From the NCBI GenBank assembly GCA_031265015.1, contig JAISDG010000052.1, positions 1 through 39,193 on the forward strand: DNA of 39,193 nucleotides, written 5' to 3'. A model generated the notes under the pieces. It ran no database searches, was not told where the DNA came from, and saw only the letters and a list, made by a program, of their open reading frames with translations. The translations under genes were made by a program, and so were the position numbers. Positions 33,791 through 39,193 of the stretch are shown piece after piece. Origin of the DNA: Spirochaetaceae bacterium (GTDB lineage: Bacteria; Spirochaetota; Spirochaetia; Treponematales; Breznakiellaceae). Positions within the stretch are counted from its first letter, which is position 1. Each line of letters opens with the position of its first letter.

Positions 33791-33967
33791 ATGCGGTTAA
33801 AAGTAATTTCCCATGGGGACAACATAGCCATGGTTTTTGATCAAAAACTCAGGGACAAACTCAAGCTTACCCCGGACACCGAATTTGAATACCGGACCGA
33901 AGGAACACGGCTTATTCTGTATCCCCAGAACGGCAGCCTGGAAACCGCGGAATCCGGGGTTTTATAG
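33791..33967 (+). CDS. AbrB/MazE-like swapped-hairpin DNA-binding protein (58 residues)
   Basis: The 58-residue product has the pattern of the AbrB/SpoVT/MazE N-terminal domain: beta strand (MRLKVISHGDNIAMVFDQKL), a short helix (RDKLKL), then TPDTEFEYRTEGTRLILYP as the second hairpin. Such proteins bind DNA as dimers, either as transition regulators or as antitoxins. No toxin gene follows; purM begins 87 bases downstream. AGGAGG precedes the ATG by nine bases, and a good promoter with an inverted repeat over its -35 lies upstream, consistent with autoregulation. Family assignment rests on size and hairpin pattern. Whether it belongs functionally with the XRE gene 122 bases upstream is open. 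Confidence 0.65.
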   Translation: MRLKVISHGDNIAMVFDQKLRDKLKLTPDTEFEYRTEGTRLILYPQNGSLETAESGVL

Positions 33968-34010
33968 CCGGAACGCCGGCGGCCTGTATCACAGGCCCGG
34001 CCTTAATGCC

Positions 34011-34039
34011 TTGGTAAAAAGGCCTTCTTCTGATACACT
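34011..34039 (+). promoter_or_regulatory. promoter of purM-purN-purH
   Basis: TTGGTA (34011-34016) and TACACT (34034-34039) are 17 bases apart. The -10 and following bases read TACACTTGAT, matching the element before purE (TACCTTTGAT) and gcvT (TACTCTTGAT). The leader to ATG 34055 would be about nine bases, without a Shine-Dalgarno sequence. Confidence 0.5.
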
Positions 34040-34054
34040 TGATTCCGAAAACTT

Positions 34055-35155
34055 ATGAACTACAGGGAAGCGGGCGTTAACATTGAAGAGGGCTACCGGG
34101 CGGTAGACACATACCGGGGACTGGCCGCGGGAACACTGGGAAGCCTTCGGGACGCGGTGCTCAACGGTATCGGCAGTTTTGCCGGCATGCTTTCCTTAAA
34201 AAATATTCCCGCCTTTCCCTCCATGGAAGAGCCGGTTCTGGTCTGCGGAACCGACGGCGTGGGAACCAAGCTTGATATTGCCTTTAAAATGCAAAAATAC
34301 GACACCGTCGGCATTGACTGCACGGCCATGTGCGTCAACGATATACTATGCCACGGCGCCCGGCCCCTTTTTTTTCTGGATTACCTGGCCTGCGGGAAAC
34401 TTGACGCCGGCATCGCCTCGGAGCTGGTCAGGGGCGTTGCCGCGGGCTGCCGTGAAACGGGCTGCGTCCTCCTGGGAGGGGAAACAGCCGAGATGCCCGG
34501 CTTTTATGACGAAGGAAAGTACGATCTTGCGGGTTTTGCCGTGGGGATCGCGGACCGTCACAGGATCGTTAACGGCGCCGCAATTCGGGAAGGGGACGCC
34601 CTTCTGGGGCTTGCTTCCTCGGGCCCCCATTCCAACGGCTTTAGCCTTATCCGAAAGGTAATCCCTATCCTGGAAGAGGATTTCGGCGGCATGCCCATAG
34701 GCAGGGCCCTTTTGGAGCCGACCCGCATCTATGTTAAGCCGGTGCTGGAACTGCTGGAAAAACTGCCCCTCCACGGCATGGCCCACATTACCGGCGGCGG
34801 TTTTTATGAAAACATTCCCCGGATGTTTGCCGGGCGCCGCTTTGACGCGGTGATCCAAAACAAGCGCTGGACCATCCCCCCGATCTTTAACCGTATCGCC
34901 TACAGCGCCGCCTGCGGCGCCGCGGCCCTGAACAAAACCGGCGCCGGCGCGGAATCCGCGGGGGCCGAACTCCTTGCGGAAGACTCCGCCCTGCGCAGGA
35001 TGATGTTCAACACCTTTAATATGGGAATCGGTTTTGTGATCGCCCTGGACAGGGCGGATCTTCCCCGGGCCGTTGAATTGCTGGATAACCGCGGTTTCCC
35101 CGCGTGGGAAATCGGAACGGTAACGGCCGGCTCCGGCCAGGTCCGCTTCGAGTGA
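34055..35155 (+). CDS. purM: phosphoribosylformylglycinamidine cyclo-ligase (AIR synthetase)
   Basis: The 366-residue enzyme closes FGAM to AIR with ATP. It shows the PurM/PurL-fold signatures VCGTDGVGTKLDIAF (nucleotide site), GIDCTAMCVNDIL, LLGGETAEMPGFY and ITGGGFYENIPRM. An Ala/Gly-rich insert (about residues 287-310, with ALNKTGAGAESAGAELL) makes it slightly longer than the E. coli protein (345 residues). It opens the second purine block after the regulator module. The stop overlaps the purN start (GTGA), giving translational coupling. Confidence 0.96.
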   Translation: MNYREAGVNIEEGYRAVDTYRGLAAGTLGSLRDAVLNGIGSFAGMLSLKNIPAFPSMEEPVLVCGTDGVGTKLDIAFKMQKYDTVGIDCTAMCVNDILCHGARPLFFLDYLACGKLDAGIASELVRGVAAGCRETGCVLLGGETAEMPGFYDEGKYDLAGFAVGIADRHRIVNGAAIREGDALLGLASSGPHSNGFSLIRKVIPILEEDFGGMPIGRALLEPTRIYVKPVLELLEKLPLHGMAHITGGGFYENIPRMFAGRRFDAVIQNKRWTIPPIFNRIAYSAACGAAALNKTGAGAESAGAELLAEDSALRRMMFNTFNMGIGFVIALDRADLPRAVELLDNRGFPAWEIGTVTAGSGQVRFE

Positions 35156-35775
35156 GGATCCTTGTTTTGGTTTCGGGAAGCGGAACCAACCTTCAGGCCC
35201 TTATCGACGCGGAAAAGAACGGCCGCTTTGCATCGACCGGCGGATCGGGCCGGATTGCCGCGGTACTTTCCGGCAGGGCCGGCGTTTATGCCCTGGAACG
35301 GGCCCGGGCCGCGGGAATCCCCGCCCTCACCGAAGAACCGGACCGGGGGCTGCCGAAAGAGGAGCGGAGGCGGGAACTGTCGGATCGGATCCTCCGCGTT
35401 GCTCGGGAACAAAACGCCGGTCTTTTGGTCCTGGCGGGATTTCTTTCAATTTTGGAGGGGGACATTATCAGCGGGTACGCGGGAAGGATCATCAACCTCC
35501 ATCCTTCCCTGCTTCCCAAATACGGCGGAGAGGGCATGTACGGCGGCAGGGTCCACCGGGCGGTTCTTGCCGCGGGGGAAAAAGAATCCGGCTGCACGGT
35601 CCACATTGTAGACTCCGGCGCCGACACCGGGCCCGTTCTGCTCCAGCGGAAAGTGCCGGTTCTGGAGGGGGACACGCCGGAAACCCTGGCGGAACGGATA
35701 CGCCCGGAAGAACACATTGCCATTGTGGACGCGGTGGCGGCTATGATACCCCGTTTGACAAAGACAATCAGATAA
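35152..35775 (+). CDS. purN: phosphoribosylglycinamide formyltransferase
   Basis: The 207-residue enzyme formylates GAR using 10-formyl-tetrahydrofolate. Catalytic residues Asn115, His117 (NLHPSLLPKY) and Asp158 (VDSGADTGPVLLQ) match Asn106, His108 and Asp144 of E. coli PurN; SGSGTN at 8-13 binds the phosphate. GTG 35152 was chosen since MRILVLVSGSGTN begins exactly at the fold and overlaps the purM stop; the longer frame from 35104 is inside purM. Nine bases separate it from purH. Confidence 0.96.
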   Translation: MRILVLVSGSGTNLQALIDAEKNGRFASTGGSGRIAAVLSGRAGVYALERARAAGIPALTEEPDRGLPKEERRRELSDRILRVAREQNAGLLVLAGFLSILEGDIISGYAGRIINLHPSLLPKYGGEGMYGGRVHRAVLAAGEKESGCTVHIVDSGADTGPVLLQRKVPVLEGDTPETLAERIRPEEHIAIVDAVAAMIPRLTKTIR

Positions 35776-35784
35776 GGAGAAGGG

Positions 35785-37506
35785 ATGAAGCGGGCTCTTA
35801 TCAGCGTATTCAACAAGGAAGGGATCCTTGATCTGGCGGCCCGGCTAAGCGGGGCCGGCTGGGAAATTCTTTCTACCGGAGGCACTTCAAAGTATCTGCG
35901 GGAAAACAAAATTCCCGTTACCGACGTTGCTTCGGTGACGGGCTTTCCCGAATGTCTGGACGGCAGGGTCAAGACCCTGCATCCCGCGGTCCACGCGGGA
36001 CTTTTGGCCCGGAGGGACGAAAAGTCCCACAGGGCAGCCCTGGAAAAGCTTGGTATAGGAACTATTGACCTGGTCTGCGTGAACCTTTATCCCTTTTTCG
36101 AAAAAGCCCGGGCGGGCCTTTCCCTGGAAGAAACGATAGAGTTTATCGACATCGGCGGTCCCGCGATGCTCCGCTCCGCGGCAAAGAACTACCGGGACGT
36201 GATTGTCCTTACCGACCCCGCGGACTATGCCGCGCTTACCGGCGGCCTTGACAACCCCGGCCTTTCCGGCAGTTTCAGGAAGCGGCTGGCGGGAAAAGTC
36301 TTTGACCTCACCTCCGCCTATGACGCCGCCGTAGCCCGGTATCTTTTGGGGATGGACCCGCCGGAGCCGGCCGGGCCCTTGGCAGGATCAGCGGAACCGT
36401 CCGAATCGCCGGCAGGGGAAGCCGCCGCGGAAACGGAGGATGAGCCGTATCCGGAGTTCTGGCCCCTGGCCCTGAAAAAAAGCGGGAAGCTCCGGTACGG
36501 CGAAAACGGACACCAGTCCGCGGCGCTGTATCTTTCCACCGGCGGGGCCGGATCGTTAGGCGCTATTGAACAGCTGGGCGGCAAGGATCTGGGGTACAAC
36601 AATATCCGGGACTTGGACCTGGCCTGGAAAACGGTCTGCGCCTTCGGCTTTCCCCCGGAAAGAAAACTCCCCGCGGGGGAAGAAACGCTCCGGCGCTTGG
36701 GCATCGCGGAAGGCGGCGGGTTTCCCGTGTGCTGCGTAGCGGTAAAACACAATACCCCCTGCGGCGCCGCGCTGGGAACAACGCCGGCCGGGGCATATGA
36801 AAAAACCTATAGCTGCGATCCGGTTTCGATCTTCGGCGGCGTTGTGGCGTTCAACGCGCCGGTGGACCCGGCGACAGCGTCAAGGCTGGCGGAACTGTTT
36901 CTGGAAATCATCGCCGCCCCGGATTTTGATCCCGGCGCCCTGGAAATCTTAAGGGGGAAAAAAAATCTGCGGATCCTAAAAATGGGCCGCGCTCCCCGGG
37001 ACCACACCGAATGTATCTCGGTGGACGGCGGTCTTCTGGTTCAGGAAACGGACCGGAAATTGCTGGAAAAGTGGGACCCGGTAACCGCCGCCGCGCCGGA
37101 TCCCGGGGATCTGGCCGATATGGTTTTCGGTATGCGGCTGGTTGGTTACGTTAAAAGCAACGCCATCGCGGTTATTAAGGACCGCTCCGTTCCGGGCATC
37201 GGGGGGGGGCAGACAAACCGTATCTGGGCGGCGGAACAGGCCCTGAGCCGGAGCGCCGCGGCAATCAAAGCCGCCGCGGAAAATCCCGCCCTGGCCGGAA
37301 CAGCCTTCGCCGACGGAAAGCCGGCCCGGGTCCTGGCCTCGGACGCGTTCTTTCCCTTCCCCGACGTGGTGGAAGCCGCCGCCGCCGCGGGGATTAAAGC
37401 GATCATCCAGCCCGGCGGGTCTATTCGGGATAAAGAATCGGTAGAAGCCTGCAACCGTCACGGCATCGCCATGGTGTTTACCGGAACGCGGCACTTTAAA
37501 CATTGA
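35785..37506 (+). CDS. purH: bifunctional AICAR transformylase / IMP cyclohydrolase
   Basis: The 573-residue protein performs the last two purine steps. The N-terminal MGS-like cyclohydrolase domain has STGGTSK (30-36), RVKTLHP (61-67) and FIDIGGPAMLRSAAKN (120-135). The transformylase domain follows from about 225, with RYGENGHQ and the catalytic Lys321-His322 in VKHNTPCGAAL. A Pro/Ala/Glu-rich linker at about 191-222 and a charged loop near 290-312 account for the extra 40-60 residues relative to typical PurH (about 520). AAGGAGAAGGG precedes the ATG. It ends the purine cluster; no terminator hairpin is obvious in the 54 bases before the convergent tonB gene. Confidence 0.96.
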   Translation: MKRALISVFNKEGILDLAARLSGAGWEILSTGGTSKYLRENKIPVTDVASVTGFPECLDGRVKTLHPAVHAGLLARRDEKSHRAALEKLGIGTIDLVCVNLYPFFEKARAGLSLEETIEFIDIGGPAMLRSAAKNYRDVIVLTDPADYAALTGGLDNPGLSGSFRKRLAGKVFDLTSAYDAAVARYLLGMDPPEPAGPLAGSAEPSESPAGEAAAETEDEPYPEFWPLALKKSGKLRYGENGHQSAALYLSTGGAGSLGAIEQLGGKDLGYNNIRDLDLAWKTVCAFGFPPERKLPAGEETLRRLGIAEGGGFPVCCVAVKHNTPCGAALGTTPAGAYEKTYSCDPVSIFGGVVAFNAPVDPATASRLAELFLEIIAAPDFDPGALEILRGKKNLRILKMGRAPRDHTECISVDGGLLVQETDRKLLEKWDPVTAAAPDPGDLADMVFGMRLVGYVKSNAIAVIKDRSVPGIGGGQTNRIWAAEQALSRSAAAIKAAAENPALAGTAFADGKPARVLASDAFFPFPDVVEAAAAAGIKAIIQPGGSIRDKESVEACNRHGIAMVFTGTRHFKH

Positions 37507-37560
37507 CATGCTTCGCGGATAGCCGTAAAAAATTTTGGGCCGCCGTGCTAAAGATGTAAA

Positions 37561-38151
37561 CTACCGCAGCGAAAAGCGTACCGGGTAGCGGTACCGGACC
37601 GCCGCGGTTTCCCCGTCCGCCAGGGCGGGGCTTCCCCGCAGGCCCGTAAAGGCCCGGACCGCGGCTTCGCCGAAACCCCGGTCCGGGGGATCCTCCTTCA
37701 GCAGCGATACGTTCCGGACCAGTCCCCGGGCGTCCACAAAAAGTTCCAGATACACCGTGCCCTCCAGCCCCGCCCGCCGGGCTATGGGGGGATAGGTAAG
37801 CTTTTTTCGGATCTCTTCCTCGGAAAATTTCGGCAGGACGGAAATTAAATGCATGGGGAGGAAATCACCCGGTTCTCCGCCTCCCCCGGACACGGTCCCT
37901 TCGGCAAGCTCCGCTTCGGTAAATTGTTCCGCCGTCATCGCTGCCGCCGTCAGTGACGACGGCGCCGCTGCCGGGGAAACCGGCGGGGAAGGGGAAGCGG
38001 GGGCCTCTTCCCGAAGGTCGGTAAGTTTTATCACCGCCGGCATATCCGGCCCGGTTTTGACGGCGGTTTTTACGGTAAAGACCGCGCCGAAGAGGACCGC
38101 CAGATGCAGGGCGGCGGCGATAAAAAATGAAAGGACCGCGGTTTTACTCAT
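37561..38151 (-). CDS. tonB: TonB-family energy transducer
   Basis: The 196-residue protein has a single N-terminal membrane helix (about 4-26), a short Pro/Ala/Ser-rich periplasmic span (about 48-68) and a C-terminal TonB domain of about 85 residues (YPPIARRAGLEGTVYLELFVDARGLV, here split over the usual helix and strands, ending YRYPVRFSLR). It couples the proton motive force, harvested by ExbB/ExbD, to outer-membrane transporters. The Pro-rich spacer is shorter than in E. coli TonB. ATG 38151 overlaps the upstream exbD by eight bases; a TTG at 38163 is less likely. It is the last gene of the exb operon. Confidence 0.88.
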   Translation of the reverse strand: MSKTAVLSFFIAAALHLAVLFGAVFTVKTAVKTGPDMPAVIKLTDLREEAPASPSPPVSPAAAPSSLTAAAMTAEQFTEAELAEGTVSGGGGEPGDFLPMHLISVLPKFSEEEIRKKLTYPPIARRAGLEGTVYLELFVDARGLVRNVSLLKEDPPDRGFGEAAVRAFTGLRGSPALADGETAAVRYRYPVRFSLR

Positions 38152-38542
38152 CCCCCACCACAAAACTTACCGCCCGGTACTGAAGCAGCTGGAGGAGCTC
38201 CACCACGCCGTTCACCGCCCGGTAGGGAGTATTCCGGTCGGCGATGATGTGTACCCGGGTATCCGGCGCGCCGCGGTACAGTTCCCCCAAAGCGTTTTCC
38301 ACCGCCGCGCCCTCCGCGGGAACTCCGTCCAGGTACAGGCCGCCGTTCCGGTCGATCCACAGTTCCAGGTTTTTGTCCGCGCCGGTCCGTTTGGCGGTTT
38401 CCGCTTCGGGATAATCGATCGGTACTTCCCTGCGGTAATTGATCAGCGAGACCAGCATAATGAAAATAAGGAGGAGAAAGGCCACGTCCGACATGGCGTT
38501 CATGGGGATCAGGGGCGTCCTCCGTTCCCTGCGGAGCTTCAC
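38144..38542 (-). CDS. exbD: ExbD/TolR-family biopolymer transport protein, second copy
   Basis: The 132-residue protein has the ExbD plan: a short basic cytoplasmic start (MKLRRERRTPLIP), one membrane helix with the proton-linked Asp19 (NAMSDVAFLLLIFIML), and a periplasmic domain with LWIDRNGGLYLDG and HIIADRNTPYRAVNGVVELL. It works with ExbB to rotate or gate the proton channel driving TonB. The GTG start overlaps the stop of the other exbD (GTGA). Two different ExbD proteins followed by TonB suggest a hetero-ExbD complex, an arrangement also seen in Bacteroidetes and other TonB systems. Confidence 0.92.
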   Translation of the reverse strand: MKLRRERRTPLIPMNAMSDVAFLLLIFIMLVSLINYRREVPIDYPEAETAKRTGADKNLELWIDRNGGLYLDGVPAEGAAVENALGELYRGAPDTRVHIIADRNTPYRAVNGVVELLQLLQYRAVSFVVGDE

Positions 38543-39000
38543 CGGGATCCTCCATTCCCGGCCCCGCCGGGTTCCGGGCCTGTCTCCGGTTCCATGGTAA
38601 GGGAAAAATTTTCCACCCCCAGGCCCCGGGCCAGATCGATAAAGGAAACCACGCTCTGCCAGGGAGCGCCGCCGTTAACGGAGAGGGCCACCGCCATGGC
38701 GGGCCGTTCCGCCGCCAGGGCGCGGATCTTTCCGGACGCTTCGCCGGCGGTGACGCTGTTCCCCTGGAAGAACAGCCTTCCCCGTCCGTCCAGGCTGAAC
38801 CGGAGCAGATCGCCGGACTTAACGGTGGTGACCGAACCCTTCCGGGGCAGATTCATCAGGAACCCGCGGTTCACGTTGAATCCGGCGATGACAATAAAAT
38901 AGATGATCAACAGAAAGGCCATGTCCGAAAGGGCGCTGGAATTTTCGATGCTTCCCCGTTTGCGTCGGCGGAGGGTGATCTTCGGGGACCGGCGGATCAT
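38539..39000 (-). CDS. exbD: ExbD/TolR-family biopolymer transport protein, first copy
   Basis: The 153-residue protein has a strongly basic N-terminus (PKITLRRRKRGS), one membrane helix with Asp26 (LSDMAFLLIIYFIVIAGF) and a periplasmic domain with LRFSLDGRGRLFFQG. The last 17 residues are Gly/Pro/Glu-rich and not part of the fold. It shares the conserved Asp with the second ExbD but little else. Its ATG overlaps the exbB stop (ATGA) and its stop overlaps the next exbD, so all four genes of the operon are coupled. Confidence 0.9.
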   Translation of the reverse strand: MIRRSPKITLRRRKRGSIENSSALSDMAFLLIIYFIVIAGFNVNRGFLMNLPRKGSVTTVKSGDLLRFSLDGRGRLFFQGNSVTAGEASGKIRALAAERPAMAVALSVNGGAPWQSVVSFIDLARGLGVENFSLTMEPETGPEPGGAGNGGSR

Positions 39001-39193
39001 TCCGTCCCGCCGGTGTAGCCGCCGCCGGTACTGCCGTTATTGCCGTCAACGCTATTGCCGGCAGCGCCGCTATGAGCGCCGCTGCCGGCAGTGGCGGCGT
39101 TCCCGGTTTTTACCAGGGCGGTGATGAGCTCCGAACAGACTTTTTCCGTCCGTACCGAAAAGCGGTCCACGATGCTGGAAAGGATGTAGTGGG
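38997..39193 (-). CDS. exbB: ExbB/TolQ/MotA-family proton channel protein, 3' end only
   Basis: The frame enters from the right window edge and ends at TGA overlapping the exbD start. The first 28 or so residues (HYILSSIVDRFSVRTEKV then CSELITALV) resemble the C-terminal cytoplasmic helix of ExbB/TolQ proteins. The remainder is a Gly/Ala/Asn/Ser-rich tail of about 35 residues with GNNGSTGGGYTGG, unusual for the family. Identification rests mainly on the following exbD-exbD-tonB genes. Most of the protein lies outside the window. Confidence 0.65.
   Translation of the reverse strand, partial: HYILSSIVDRFSVRTEKVCSELITALVKTGNAATAGSGAHSGAAGNSVDGNNGSTGGGYTGGTE

Noticed and set aside
33015-33967. 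Classical toxin-antitoxin pair with the AbrB/MazE-like gene as antitoxin
   Set aside because: No MazF/PIN/Fic-type toxin is adjacent: the next genes are purM and the XRE regulator. Kept only as an open possibility in the module finding.

Overview
The window looks like the chromosome of a GC-rich spirochaete of the Treponema group. The main evidence is a roughly 910-residue GreA with a long helical N-terminal extension, an architecture known from Borrelia and Treponema, together with LptF/LptG, Tgt and several treponeme-style TPR, HEAT and BspA-type surface proteins. GC content is well above half, so a gut-type treponeme relative is more likely than T. pallidum or T. denticola. This placement is inference; no rRNA or tRNA gene was seen.

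Layout. 1-323: end of a phosphonate-type ABC permease and a tiny overlapping ORF. 372-8876 (+): one tightly packed run, ribF-rpsO-pnp-dut-lptF-lptG-tgt-HEAT protein, mostly with 4-base stop/start overlaps, covering FAD synthesis, ribosome/RNA decay, nucleotide hygiene, LPS-type lipid export and tRNA queuosine. 8794-14204 (-): a TPR protein, giant greA, and a membrane-anchored von Willebrand A protein whose 3' end overlaps the HEAT gene by 83 bases. 14320-17391 (+): three linked envelope proteins of unknown function, starting from a divergent promoter. 17504-18718 (-): DegS/HtrA-like protease. 18906-19523 (+): lone histidine-phosphotransfer protein. 19531-22422: two divergent exported repeat proteins (BspA-type LRR, minus; beta-helix lipoprotein, plus) separated by 639 bases that contain a 12-copy, 21-bp tandem array. 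22424-30133 (-): mutL-xseB-xseA and the glycine cleavage system gcvT-gcvH-gcvPA-gcvPB. 30248-37506 (+): purine synthesis purE-purC-purF, then an AT-rich regulatory insertion (small basic protein on minus, Cro/CI-type regulator, AbrB/MazE-like protein), then purM-purN-purH. 37561-39193 (-): exbB (partial)-exbD-exbD-tonB energy-coupling operon.

How it fits together. The glycine cleavage genes yield 5,10-methylene-THF, and the divergent pur genes consume glycine and formyl-THF. Their start sites are preceded by the same short motif in mirror image, which also occurs before purM, so shared control is plausible. Several genes have a -10-like hexamer ending about six bases before the start codon and no Shine-Dalgarno sequence, suggesting leaderless transcripts. 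The least explained elements are the 21-bp dyad-rich array at 20813-21064, the regulator module at 33015-33967 with matching motifs over both of its divergent promoters, and a compound hairpin element at 13088-13183.
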